Shown here in pieces: positions 43,880 through 54,893 of a DNA stretch of 64,000 bases. Source of the stretch: Euborellia annulipes (taxonomy: Eukaryota; Arthropoda; Insecta; Dermaptera; Anisolabididae). Position 1 is the first letter of the stretch. Each line of letters opens with the position of its first letter. The DNA lies in contig JAKCPI010001877.1 of the NCBI GenBank assembly GCA_023213315.1, positions 62,001-126,000 on the forward strand. The letters are read 5' to 3'. A program made the position numbers and the translations under genes. Under the pieces are notes generated by a model. The model worked only from the letters and a program-made list of their open reading frames with translations, was not told the origin of the DNA and did not search any database.

Positions 43880-44480
43880 ATCAGACTTTCTTTCAAGTTT
43901 TTTTTTTTTTTTTTGCTATTTGATAAAAAAAAAGAGATGTAAGAACAAATCAAATTTAAATAAAAAGGTTCGCTTTAGCTTTCAAAAAAAAAAAGAAAGG
44001 CCAACTACAAGAGTGGCTTCTTATTTAAAAGTCAAACAGGAAAAATAGAAATGGACATTCCAAAAAAAAGAAAAAATCATTTTCAATATGATTCTTCATA
44101 TTTAGATCTCGATAAACATTTTTCTAACCCGAAATGGACCTAATGTTAGGATATAAATTTTTGATTACCTTGCCTTGTAATTATTTTACATCTAGCCTTT
44201 TTAGAACGCTCAATTTTTAATGCAGTCCGCACAAATGAATTTCTTTATTTATTCTTTTCAAATGGAAAGCTCACAAAATCCCTTTCAAGAAAAGTCTTTA
44301 GATCTTTTCCGTTTTGATGTCTATTTTATTCATCTTTATCGATCAAAAAAAAAAATATATGTGATTTAAAAAAAAAAAAAAAAACTTTTTAACAAAATGA
44401 ATGAATGAATGGATATAGGTCGTGGGTGCGTAATGAAGAGGTAGAAATGTCTACCCCTCTATTTAATGATAACATACATA
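43880..44480. other. AT-rich DNA without recognised features
   Basis: Several A-runs and T-runs. No gene-like sequence. Confidence 0.5.
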
Positions 44481-44485
44481 TGCTC

Positions 44486-44622
44486 TCTAGAGAGAGAGAG
44501 AGAGAGAGAGAAGTGTGTTGTTTGGTATGTTTGGCGGAAGTGGCTGTGGTGGTGAAGGTCCAGGGCGGCTCCCATCGATCCGCCCGGGCTATGCTTGCCT
44601 GCCTGCCTGCCTGCCAATGATG

Positions 44623-44672
<50 letters not shown>
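44486..44672 (+). promoter_or_regulatory. GC-rich island between GAGA and CTCT tracts
   Basis: A (GA)n tract (44487-44512) and a (CT)n tract (44623-44670) flank about 110 bp of unusually GC-rich sequence with GGTGGTGAAGGTCCAGGGC, CCGCCCGGGC and four CTGCC repeats (44598-44614). In arthropods GAGA-factor binds such tracts at promoters and Polycomb elements. The inverted tracts could also pair. No TATA, initiator or downstream ORF was found, so a regulatory role is only a suggestion. Confidence 0.3.
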
Positions 44673-44674
<2 letters not shown>

Positions 44675-44689
44675 GCGCACCTGCACAGT

Positions 44690-45350
44690 ATCCTCTCTCA
44701 ATGGTGGCCACCATCATCAACTAATTGTGGCCCCATTGCATCGGGTCATCCATCCCCTCTTGGCGGAGGACGAAAAATGATTGCCAATCATCAAACTAAC
44801 ATGGTTTATTTAATACATGATAGGGATAGATAAATAGACTGGGGAACTACCCTACGTTAGTTAATTTCTCAATTTCAATCTCATTTATTAATAAACTATT
44901 AAATAGAAATTTCTAGTTGACATTAGTCTATTTTTAGACAAATATGGATGTGTATTTTTTTTATAATTGACACCAGTGGCGGATTAAAGGGACGGTCATA
45001 GTGTCTATGAGTTAGAATTCACAAAAAAGAGGAGCGGGGATCCGAAGTGAATTTAATATACAATGATATTTTAATATTTCTCGAGCACCTGAGGTCATTT
45101 AGATTTCAGATAGAAAAAAAAATTGTTTGGAACAAATTCTCTTGCGATTTGTTGATGTTGCGGCAACTATACTTCTCTTTTATTTTAGTTATTATAAGAT
45201 TTCTTAGATGACAAGATGTGGTATGATTGATATTTTTTTATAAAATAAAACCATTGATATAGGCCTACTTGTGTAATATTTGAGAAAAAATAAAATTTAA
45301 TTCGGTTTAATTTAAATTTCTAATATTTCAGGTTTTCATATCGTCGAAAT
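44690..45350. other. Unique AT-rich DNA
   Basis: 44700-44780 is of mixed composition; the rest is A/T-rich. A SINE-tail-like word (CACCTGAGGTCATTTAGA) lies near 45086. Confidence 0.4.
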
Positions 45351-45361
45351 ATTCGAAATTT

Positions 45362-45711
45362 AAAATAAATAAATTCATTACGACCCGCTTAGAGGCACCA
45401 GTCCTCGGTAGCTAGGTCCAACAAACACAATACAAATTTAAATACAATAACAAATACAACAAAACAAAACAAAAGGGGAAAAAATAGAAATGCATGCCCA
45501 TTAACAATCAACATGTTCATGCATTTCCATCGAAAGAAATAAAAAAAAAACAATTATCAAAAAATTCGCGCAAACCACGAAACCAGGAGTAAACGTCACA
45601 TTAACCATCCCGACATTCGCCTTAAGCTGTTAAGGAAAACCTGGCAAAAACCTTAACAAGGGTGGTATGACCTCTCTACCTCAACTATTCTCTGCGATCA
45701 AGAACTAAATA
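45362..45711 (-). mobile_element. Probable LINE 3' UTR fragment
   Basis: Less AT-rich than its flanks. On the minus strand it reads CTTAAGGCGAATGTCGGGAT, GTTAATGTGACGTTTACTCC, TACCGAGGACTGGTGCCTC and ends in AAAT repeats, suggesting a non-LTR 3' end. GAAATTT at 45355-45361 and 45712-45718 may be a 7-bp TSD. No protein motif is left. Confidence 0.4.
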
Positions 45712-45895
45712 GAAATTTCACACAACTAGCACATTAGGACTTGACAAAATTTATTATAGATTCAATCATAGGGGGCAGAGGACTATAATCCCAAGTATTG
45801 ACAGACAAACCGTTTTAAAATATTAAAAATACTAGATTATAAGTTTCAAAGATTTATTAAACTATATAGGGTAAGAGAAAATAAAAAATCAACTT

Positions 45896-45921
45896 TTTCG
45901 ACACTCATGTGTCATCATCAG
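45896..45921 (-). ncRNA. Hammerhead-like motif with perfect box 1 and stem II
   Basis: On the minus strand: CTGATGA (45915-45921), one T, stem II GACAC-ATGA-GTGTC (45900-45913), 5 bp perfect, then GAAA (45896-45899) and AAGTT. The expected GTC is replaced by GTT one base further on. A decayed mirror copy lies on the plus strand at 45942-45969 (CTGACATGA, GACA..TGTC, GAAATGCAT), so this is a small inverted pair of about 80 bp. Stem I is weak. Confidence 0.5.
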
Positions 45922-46020
45922 TTATTGAATCACTTTTGATGCTGACATGATGACAGATGAATGTCGAAATGCATAATGTTTCAACTAAAGCCTACGGTTG
46001 ATAGTTTAAATTTGAGCCCG

Positions 46021-46254
46021 TTAAAGCACAAATGGTGTAAGTCCAGTTTCCCTTGTTTTGAGATATAGAAGGGTTAACTAGAATGTTTATATAAAAATCA
46101 ACATTGCACTTTTTAATATTTTATTTATTAAAACTCCAGTAACAGGACTAGGATATACACAATTAGTGAATTAAACAGAACAAATTTTACTCTACACGGT
46201 ATCATGCCTAACTCAAAAATATAAAAAAGTGGAGTTACATCACTTGTGCTTTAA
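46021..46254. mobile_element. MITE with 25-bp TIRs and TTAA ends
   Basis: TTAAAGCACAAATGGTGTAA with following bases (46021-46045) is inverted at 46230-46254 with three changes. TTAA at both extremities could be a piggyBac-type target. The block GTAAGTCCA...GAAGGGTTAAC resembles the interior of the MITE at 37992. Non-coding. Confidence 0.7.
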
Positions 46255-46361
46255 TGATGCTCTTTAATGAATGTGACTTTTTGCTTTTTTATATATTCTT
46301 TTCTTCAAATGCCCCTTAAACGAGAGGTTCTGAAAATTTTTAGTTTCCCGACTGCCTAACC

Positions 46362-46512
46362 TTTTTTTTTTTTATTTTATTTAAGCTCTTTTCCGGCATC
46401 GGAGGCTATTCATTTCATTTGATTGGTAGCAAATTCAAATGAAATACATTTTTGTCGCATGGGACGGGATACGAACCCATGACTCCTAGCACAAGAGGCA
46501 TGCCTTAAACTT
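46362..46512 (-). mobile_element. tRNA-derived SINE
   Basis: On the minus strand: B box GGGTTCGTATCCC (near 46470-46484), then AAAAATGTATTTCATTTGAA, GCTACCAATCAAATG, GATGCCGGAAAAGAGCTTAAA and a poly-A-rich tail. Same family as 59338-59522. The head around the A box is partly lost. Confidence 0.6.
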
Positions 46513-46514
46513 GT

Positions 46515-47450
46515 AATCCAGGGATATTTAATTATATCTATTGGAAAGTGATATTTTTATAAGTCTTTTCGGCATCTTAGGCCATATAGACTCTTTATTT
46601 AATTATACGATATTTATACCATTTGATATTCAAATGATTTAAATAAATATTTTTCAGAAAAATATTAATCAAAATTAATTTTTGAATTCTAAATTCCCTA
46701 ATTATTTGTTAGACAAAGAGTTAGTCGATTACTTCTTTATTAAATAGCAACAAATTGAAAATATTAAAGTTGAAAATTCAAAGTGTTAAGTCATAGAGAA
46801 GAGAACACTTCCTTGCTTTTAAGCCATTAATACTAAGATCTCGCAAAAGTTGGTTAAGAAAACAATAACCATTAAGAGTAAATGGTTTCCTCCAATGTAA
46901 TGAATAGGCCAGCTACCTTTAAAATCAATGACATGAATTTGAATTTCAATTATTTTCTAATACAGTGAATTAAAAAAAAAATCGATTGAAATATGAGAGC
47001 AATTTGCAACTTATTTAATTTTCCTATTTTGTTGTTGTTGTTGTTGTTGTTATGGGGAAATAATAATAATAATAATAAATAAAAGAGACGGATGAATAGT
47101 CAATCGAACGGAAATTGACATCTCTCTATATACAGGGAGGCCCAATTTGTTATTTTATCAAGGTTGAATTGAATATCATATTTTGATAGTAGGAAAACGT
47201 TTTTTTTTTTTTTTTTTTTAATCATTTTGATAAAATAATGATTTGAAATATCGAATTATGATCCTTTCTAAATAAACACAAAATTTTAACTGTTCATATA
47301 TTATAGGTATAAATTCAATCATAATCAAGATTATTTATAATACAAAAATGTTCGTTTTTTTTTTTTCTATATTTTTGTTAAATAGAAAGCTGGGAAATAA
47401 AATTACTCTGACGCTCGGGTTGCTAATTAGTATTCAATTGAAAGAAAAAA
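46515..47450. other. AT-rich DNA; SINE scrap and triplet repeats
   Basis: A minus-strand SINE tail scrap (TCGGCATCTTAGGCCATAT) lies at 46569-46587. (TTG)n at 47032-47051 and (AAT)n at 47062-47078. No gene. Confidence 0.45.
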
Positions 47451-47453
47451 AAA

Positions 47454-48066
47454 TCTGGTGTGACTGGCGCACAGCACATAACTTTCTCTTACCCTCGGTA
47501 ATCGAAAGTTGTGTTCTGTGCTTGTCACATCAGATTTTTCGTGTCGACATATATTTAGTTTCCGACAGTACGGTACATTCGAATTTCAAGATGTAAAATT
47601 TATAAGTATGTGAAAATATTTATATTTTGTTACCATGGCAACCATTTCTCCTATATTTACTATGGAATACAAGAGTAAAGTGGTCTTCAGAAGATTTCAA
47701 TGACAAAATGAGAATATACATTTCAAAGAGAATCTAAAAAATAATTGATTTTTGAATTTAAAAAAAAAATGTTGGAGCAAATTTTGAGAAAATCGAAAAA
47801 AAACTGAAAAAGTGCATCAGTAAAGTACTATTACTCTTTGGTCGATTTTGTACAAAAGCTTAGTGTCACGTCCCATGGGGGTGCCTAACTTAAATATAAA
47901 ATTTCAACCTCCTAGCTCAATTCCTTCATGCTTTAAATTGAACCAAGACACACAGATAGACCATCTCTCGAAAACCACTTTTTTGAGGACCTCAAAACGT
48001 GTAGGCCTATATCCATCAAAATATCGACATCGTATATATTAACATATATATAGAGGTAAGAGAAAA
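47454..48066 (+). mobile_element. Family H element, near complete
   Basis: The 5' hairpin is intact: TCTGGTGTGACTGGCGCAC with inner ACTTTCTCTTACC and loop CTCGG. The body is complete to TATCGACATCG, where about 35 bp are deleted, joining directly to the TATATTAACATATATA hairpin. GACA microsatellite reduced. Confidence 0.75.
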
Positions 48067-48069
48067 TAA

Positions 48070-48635
48070 AAAAAGGAGAATACAAAGAAACATTTAATTC
48101 TCTCTTAATCTCGTTGAAGTATTATTGTTACGTGAGAAAAACGTATTTAATAGTGTTGTATTTTTCCCAAGTTTTTTTGTAAATGATAAAGCCGAGACCT
48201 CTAAATCTACTCGCTTGTCCCTCCCCTCTCCGATATTTGGCTATTTTTATGATCCAGGTGAAGGGAGAGGGTTTGTTTGTGCGCTCCGTAAATAAATATA
48301 TCGGCACTTTGACCCGGTCCAGTGGATAAATCCAAAATAAATAAATAGCACCAGACGTTTGTTTGAAGTTAATTTTCACTTTTTTTTTTTTTTACTTAGA
48401 TATAGTGAGGCTATTACTAATTTTATATATATTTTATCTCTAAAATATAAAAGCAAAAAGGAAGGAAGAAAAACGCTTAGGAGCATAAATTGATTTGAAA
48501 TATTTGATAGAAAAGAATTTTTCATAACTTGCTATTTAGTTACAAAGTTTTGAATAATATAATAAGTACATCTAAGATTGGTCAAATTTTCCGACGATTT
48601 TAAATTCTAGAATGACGATTAGCTGAGGGGATATA
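48070..48635. other. AT-rich DNA without recognised features
   Basis: Mixed sequence, no gene or repeat recognised; T-run at 48380-48393. Confidence 0.45.
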
Positions 48636-48636
48636 G

Positions 48637-49034
48637 CAAAAGCCGTTAGAACACGATTTACTACCGAGTTACTTTAGGCGGCAAGAGATGGCGTTAGGTT
48701 TTCCCATAGGGGTACAAGGGATTTATTCCATTTCATTTGAAAGATTCCAGGATTCCAGCTAATTAATTAAGGGTAGAAAATTAATTATTTTTTAACACAA
48801 AGATTACTAATTTAATTATCTATAAGATATAGAGCGAATTTTTTAAAAATATCTTTTATTTAATGCGATTAATCTAAAAAAAAAATTAATTTTTTTGAAA
48901 ATCAAAAAAAGGGCTTCTCTAAGTTGTAGATATTTTAAATAGCTTTAATTAAAAAAAAATTGAGGTCGATAGCTTCAAAATTGTGGCCCCTGGAATCTCC
49001 CAAAATTAGCACCACGAGACGCGCACTTTAAGCT
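48637..49034 (-). mobile_element. TIR element, uninterrupted copy
   Basis: Homologous in reverse to the element at 58959-60197: GGCGGCAAGAGATGGCGTTAG, CCAGCTAATTAATTAA, TAATTTAATTATCTATAAG, TTTTAAATAGCTTTAATTAA, GAGGTCGATAGCTTC, and GAGACGCGCACTTTA at the right end. The left end is diverged (AAAAGCCGTTAGAACACG). This copy shows the empty site of the hAT inserted in the other copy. Non-coding. Confidence 0.7.
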
Positions 49035-49087
49035 AATAATCCTGAGTTGAAGATAAATCGGGTTCAAATCCACCCAATGGCAAAAAA

Positions 49088-49215
49088 TCTGGTGTGACTG
49101 ATCGCACAGCACACAACTTTCTTTTATCCTTCGGCAAGAGAAAGTTGTGTACTGTGCTTGTCACAACAGATTTTTTGTGTTGAGATATTTTTAGTTTCCG
49201 ACAGTATAATATATA
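49088..49215 (+). mobile_element. Family H 5' end only
   Basis: 5' hairpin TCTGGTGTGACTGATCGC ... GTCACAACAGA and TTTTTAGTTTCCGACAGTA. It ends at a TATA run, with no further family H sequence until 49501. CGGGTTCAAATCCACCC just upstream (49068-49084) resembles a tRNA B box, but no tRNA can be folded. Confidence 0.6.
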
Positions 49216-49270
49216 GGCCTACATATGTATCGTTGCTTAATCAACATTGATTGAGCGAGCCATCATGTTG

Positions 49271-49311
49271 CAACGTTTCGGTCATCATTTATATTGTTGA
49301 CCCGTCTTCAG
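49271..49311 (-). ncRNA. Hammerhead-like motif
   Basis: On the minus strand: CTGAAGA (49305-49311), stem II GGTC/GACC (49299-49302 with 49280-49283) with a large loop, GAAAC (49275-49279), then GTT as triplet. ACGT is self-complementary here too. Stem I is weak. Nearby repeats of TGATG hint at an inverted partner around 49340-49420, but it is not convincing. Confidence 0.4.
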
Positions 49312-49500
49312 ATATTAAGAGAGAAAAGGGAAGGGAAAAATGATGAAACATCACGCTGGTTTAGTGATGTTGCCATGACATTTCATCCATCAATCATCAT
49401 CAATTGATGAAGCCATGTCACGCTTTAGTAAACTCCCTGTTTCATTTTTTTTTTTTTTTTTGCTTTTTTTCTACACCGAAACAAATCTTTAAATAAAAAA

Positions 49501-49748
49501 TCGGGTGTGACTGGTCGCACGACACAGAACTTTCTCTTTCCTTAGGGAATTGAATGTTGTGTTCTGTGCTTGTTTGTGCCTACATATATTTAGTTTTCGC
49601 CGATATATAAGAATTCAAGATGTATAAAATTTATAAACATGGGAAAATATATTTGTTACCATGGAAACTATTTCTCCTATCTTTACTATGAAGTACAAGA
49701 GAATAGTGTACTTCAAACAATTAAGAGAGCAAAAGGAGAATATACATT
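49501..49748 (+). mobile_element. Family H 5' part
   Basis: Diverged 5' hairpin (TCGGGTGTGACTGGTCGC), then ATTCAAGATGTATAAAATTT, GGAAACTATTTCTCCTATCT and GAAGTACAAGAGAATAGTG, ending in GAGAATATACATTTTT. The 3' half is missing. Confidence 0.6.
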
Positions 49749-49754
49749 TTTTTT

Positions 49755-50520
49755 TCCTATCTCTCAACAGAGATTAACTCCAATTACTGAGAGACGGAGG
49801 AGACATTGGCAATGTTTGAAAATTTTTACGACAAATGGGATTTGAACCCGAGTTGTGTATATTTTTTAAAATCAGGGACTCTTTTGACAGATATCCTATA
49901 ATTAGGCCTACAAGTTTTTATTTTTTATCTTGACTCTCACTTCTCTCATGTGTGTGGGTGTGTGTGCACGTGTTTGACTTCATTAAAAAGAAAGAAACAA
50001 TTCCTTTCATTTATTTAACAAGAGTCAATTAATAAGGGATTTATTAAAGAGAGAGAGTATTTTGAACTGGCGGAGGAGAGTTTAATATTTCAAAGCTTCG
50101 TTAGACAACCTATAACTCCTCGTTTCACAGTCCATTAATTATTTTCATTTTCTCTCACTCACTCACTCACTCAGAGCCCACAATTTCAACCAATCCTTAA
50201 CCCCCCCCCCCCCCTCCCAATTCAACTTTTTATCCCATTCTTCTTTCTCTCTCTTTATATAACTTGTCAAAAAAAAAACTTCTTATTTGAAGAAGAATCA
50301 AAAGTTGAAGAAAAGTAATATGCTTTGGGAAAATTAGTTTGTCTTTCTGCCCAAACATTTTTTAAAATGATCCCCTTTCTCTCTGTCCTCTCGGAAACAG
50401 GCAGAAATTATTTAATTAAAATTATTTTTTTAACTTTTGATAAAAAGAAAAGCTTAAGAGAGAGATTGTGTCAATTGGAAATTTAGCAAGTTTTCTTTAT
50501 ACAGTATATTTTTTAATATT
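49755..50520. other. AT-rich DNA with simple repeats
   Basis: (CTCA)n at 50155-50172 and a C-run at 50202-50214. No gene. Confidence 0.5.
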
Positions 50521-50532
50521 TAAATACATGAA

Positions 50533-51477
50533 GCTCCTCAGCCAGGCTATTCAGACTACCTAAAACATTCTCAATTTTCTCTGCGGAAATGACAGCCATC
50601 AAAGAAGCTATAAGATATACAATAGTTAACTCATATCAAAATATATTAATAATCACAGACTCCCAATCCACGTTAAAATCAATAAAATCCGTCAAAAACT
50701 CAAAGACTCAATAGCCTAGAATTTGAAATAGTCAATCTTCTAAAACAAGCGCATCAAACAAACCTGAATATTACAATAGGATGGACCAAAGGCCATGCAA
50801 ACAATACCGGAAACCACATTGCAGACCACCTAGCCAAACAAGCCTCTCTTTCCGGAAACCCACTCTCAGACCCCGCTCCTTGGACAGATATAATACCAAT
50901 CGTTAAAGCTCAACTCAAACAAGACTGGAAAAATAACTGGATCTACACCTCCGAAGTAAAAGGATCACATTTGGCAAGAATCAAAAACAACATAGGTCCC
51001 CCCATGGTTTCATTGCTATCCATCTCTTAATAGACCACAAATTATACTGCTCAATAGACTAAGGATAAACCATACACGCTGTCCTGCACATCTCCATAAA
51101 TTAGCAATAGTGTCCTCACCATTCTGTACATGTGACCATACAAGAATAGCCACTCCTCAACACCTCATCATGGAATGTCCACAATATAATCAGCAAAGAT
51201 ACAACCTCATCAATAAGCTCCAATCAATAGACCCGAATTTTAGAGATCCTCCCTTACATTGAAGAAAATATTAAGAAATCCAAACGAAGCAATAGTACAA
51301 GAATTCCACAATTTTATAATAGCCAACCAAATTCAAATATAACAGCATCACTCAGAAAACATTTTGTATAAGAATGTGATTTATATGAGTGTTTTTAGTA
51401 TTAATGTTATTTGTACTCTTTTATGATGGCAATGGCCACTGGCCGCCGAAAATAAATAAAAAAAAAAAAAAAAAAAA
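50533..51477 (+). pseudogene. 5'-truncated LINE with RNase H domain
   Basis: A 945-bp insertion flanked by AAATACATGAA at 50522-50532 and 51478-51488, with a poly-A end. The first frame encodes FSIFSAEMTAIKEA and IITDSQSTLKSI (RNase H catalytic E and D). After a stop comes GWTKGHANNTGNHIADHLAK (C-terminal RNase H), and then, past a frameshift near 50998, RINHTRCPAHLH and CTCDHTRIATPQHLIMECP, the C-terminal zinc finger. This order is that of jockey/I-type LINEs with RNase H. At least one stop and one frameshift make it non-functional. Confidence 0.85.
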
Positions 51478-51489
51478 AAATACATGAAC

Positions 51490-53035
51490 AGAGAATACAA
51501 AAATTATGAGTCAAGGGAGTCAAGATTAAAACCTCTGCTCTTGTTGGACTTTATACTCCCGGTGGCACATCCTTATTTTTCGGGTATATGGATTCATTAC
51601 CGTTACGCGACTCACATACACGATATATAATATCTTAAATATTATGGAGCCCTATAATGTCTAGTTTATTAATTACTTTTTAGGTTAAAGACACCATTTT
51701 TATGGATTAAATACTGCTATAAAATATTAAAAGCACCTCTAGACATGACATTAATTTTTAACAATATTAACTAAATGTTAACGCTTAGGCTTAAAAGTTT
51801 TTGCTTACAGAATAGTAATTTTAGGCAATGAAGTGTTAAAATGAATTAAAACTGTACAGATGTTAAAAGTTAACGTTTTTGCTTATATAGAATAGACCTG
51901 AGTGTGCGAGATACGTATTAAGTCAATAAAATAAATTGAAACAAATAAGCTAACGTAAAATTTATATTTCCTATAAAAATAATAAAATAATACAAATTCT
52001 TTTTATATAACCTCAATTCAATCTTTTTTCGATTTAATTCCTCAATAAAATTCTTTATTAAACCAACTATTTAAGAAAATAACTACTTTATTCAGAAAAG
52101 TATCTAATTAAAATAAAGAGGAGATTGAGAGTAATTAAAATTAAGAGTAAAAGGGAGGTCAGAGGTCAAAACAAACCAAGTTACGATCATTCACGGAAGA
52201 TTAATTCGTAAATTTAGAATAAACTTGCATTAATGTGTTTCCAAGTATTTTAATACAAATAGTGTGAATAGAAGGAGAGGGAGTGGGAGTTTGATAAATG
52301 AATAAAATCATGAAATTATAAGTGAGAGTGATGAGATGATAAGAAGACTTTTGAAAAGGGAAAGGAGGAGAGATAAGATGTAAAAACAATTATGATAAAA
52401 CTACGTTACATCAATTCAGTTCATTATTTTACATAATACTACGTGTAATGATGCATTTTAATAGCGAAATTTAATTAATCGTAAATCTTTTGCTAATTAC
52501 GAGAGATAAATCCCTTCCTATCAAATTTTACTTTCATCCTTGCATTTATTTTTCAATTTCTCTATTGTTTCAAGAAAAAATTGTTGGGATTAAGGATAAT
52601 TATAATCTCCCCCTGATCCTGTAATTATTATAATTAATTATATAATTAACCGATAATTGTTGGATCAAAAAGAAAATTGGATAGGTTATCATCCTAGAGT
52701 GTGGGTTTTTTGAAAAGAAAAAGCTCTACGCCATTTGGGATACCATTTTGGAATTCTTATTTCAACATTGAATCAATCGAATAGACCAATGGTTTCCAAA
52801 AGATGATCCGCGGTGATCTCTTAGTGGTCCACAAAATCTCAGTGAGAAATTAAATTATTTTGTATTTTACTTGACTTGCAGTAGCCTTTATCCTAATCTA
52901 GTTACTGCTTAAGTTTAGCAGATATAAATTACAATTATAATCTACAATTTGAGAATTTAAGGGTGCTTGGCAGTATAGTGCCCGATGAGGGTCCTTAAAA
53001 AATTTTGTTGGGAATCGGCTGGAAGAGACTATAAA
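51490..53035. other. AT-rich DNA; possible hAT scrap
   Basis: CAATGGTTTCCAAAAGATGA with ATCCGCGGTGATC near 52788-52815 looks like a hAT-type terminus, without a partner. The rest is A/T-rich with no gene. Confidence 0.4.
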
Positions 53036-53050
53036 ATTATTCATAAATAC

Positions 53051-53281
53051 TAAATAGGAGAAAAAAACAGCGCCTTTTTATCCACCATAAACACTATTTA
53101 TTTACAAATATTTCGGGTTGCTAAAGGGCAGCAAATAGTTTTGGTGGTGGATGTCGTCTATATTTTTGCCTCTGCAACCCGAAATATTTGCAAATAAATA
53201 GTGTGTATGCTGGATAAATAGGCGCTGGATTTTTTTCTCCTATTTATTAATCTCAACAACCTCCAGCCCAAACAATCAACG
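53051..53281. mobile_element. Penelope-like mini fold-back with 15-bp TSD
   Basis: Flanked by ATTATTCATAAATAC at 53036-53050 and 53282-53296. Inverted arms run from AAATAGGAGAAAAAAACAGC to its counterpart TTTTTTCTCCTATTT, and the unpaired extension of about 33 nt is at the right (53249-53281), so the element points the other way from those at 14381 and 32603. Both arms carry CAACCCGAAATATTTG, a box-2-like word; box 1 is not recognisable. Confidence 0.75.
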
Positions 53282-53299
53282 ATTATTCATAAATACAAT

Positions 53300-53865
53300 G
53301 GTAAGAATCTGGGAGCGCCTGATACTTAGGCAACTAGAGAGACAAATGGACTGAAGAGTACGCGTTTACTAGGAGCGACCATCATTGCATTCACGCATGC
53401 GCAGAAAGGAGGAGTTTTAATAGCTTTAATTTATCCACTTCTAACAAGAGGGCCGAAACAAATAATTGTTCTTATTCATATTAATTTAAATTAAGTTCAA
53501 AAAAAAAAATTCTAACTTGTTATTACAAATTATTATCCCTGGGTGCGTCTATGAACTAATAATTTAGAGTAAATATGGATTATTATAGTGTGAAAAAGAG
53601 TTAAAGTCGTCATCTCATTCATAAATTCTAAAATGTTGACATTGTTCTTGAATATAAAAATATAACTATTGGTTTATCGGAGGAAGAGAAGAAGATGGGA
53701 GCTTGATGTAATAAAGCTTCAAATGTTGTCACTTATCAGATATTTTCTCGTTTTTTTTTATGAAAATAATAAAATGTGAAATTGAGTACTAAAGATAAAA
53801 GAAATCATAAGGAAGAGATTCACTTCACTCAAAAATCCATCTTTTAATAATGATACTTATAAAAA
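53300..53865. other. AT-rich DNA without recognised features
   Basis: 53375-53420 shares CATTCACGCATGCGCAGA with a stretch near 37670. Nothing else is recognised. Confidence 0.4.
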
Positions 53866-53868
53866 AAA

Positions 53869-54533
53869 TCTGGTGGACTGGCGCACAGCACACAACTTTC
53901 TCTTACCTTAGGTAATCGAAAGTTGTGTTCTGTGCTTGTCACACCAGATTTTTTGTGTCGAAATATATTTAGTTTCCGCCAATATATTAGAAATTTAAGA
54001 TGTCAAAATTATAAACATGGGAAAATATTTATATTTTGTTACCATGGCAACCATTTCTCCTATCTTTCCTATGAAGCACAAGAGTAAAGTGTGCTTCAAA
54101 CAATTTTGAGGGCAAAACGAGAATATACATTTGAAAGAGCATCTAAAAAATAATTGATTTTTGAATTTTAATCAAAATCGTTAGAGCGAATTTTGAGAAA
54201 ATCGAAAAAAACTGAAAAAGTACATCAGTAAAGTACTAGTACTCTTTGGCCGATTTTGATTAAAAGCTTATTTTTCCGGTCCCGGGTGGTATTTAACTTA
54301 AATATAAAATTTCAACCTCGTAGTTCAATTCCTTCATGCTTAAAATTGAACACACACACACACACACAGACAGACAGACAGACAGACAGACCATGTCGCG
54401 AAAACCACTTTTTTGGATTCAGGGGACCTCAAAACATGAAGATCCATCAAAATCTCGACATCGAATTTTTGACATGAATCCAATACTTTCTCTCTATATA
54501 TATATTACATATATACATAGGTAAGAGAAAGTA
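53869..54533 (+). mobile_element. Family H element, complete copy
   Basis: 665 bp with both hairpins, AGTACTAGTACTCTTTGGCC, an expanded (CA)n(GACA)n microsatellite (54350-54390), GACCTCAAAACATG and the terminal AAGAGAAAGTA. A good plus-strand reference. No target duplication: it lies between A-runs. Confidence 0.8.
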
Positions 54534-54534
54534 A

Positions 54535-54890
54535 AAATGATTATAACCTTGAGCTAGGGTAGAGAAATTTGAAAATGTTTTTGATTTAAATAGAGTTTTA
54601 AGTTTGTTTCGTTGAATTATATATACCCAGTATTTAGGTCACGCTAAACAGTTTATTAAATAAATTAAACTCTAAAACTACTTAACAAATCTCATGCAGG
54701 TTTTCGGGGAGTGGTTTTAGACTATGATTGGGTGGGAAATATAATTTTGTTTCGGAGGCGTTATTTATATCTTGGGAATCAGTAGAAACAAAGTGACTTG
54801 TAGGCTTTCTGTAAATAATTGAAAAAAATAATATCAAAGGTGGAGGGGCTGCATTTTTAAAGCAAAATTAAGTTGCGCAGCTAGTAAATT
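54535..54890 (+). other. AT-rich DNA with CTAG-ended fragment
   Basis: 54700-54884 ends GCGCAGCTAGTAAATT; GCTGC (54849) and GCAGC (54878) could pair ahead of the CTAG, so this may be a decayed Helitron-like 3' end. Confidence 0.3.
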
Positions 54891-54893
54891 ATG

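Noticed and set aside
49068..49084. tRNA B-box-like GGGTTCAAATCCACCC
   Set aside because: No A box at the right distance and no cloverleaf; treated as chance or SINE scrap.
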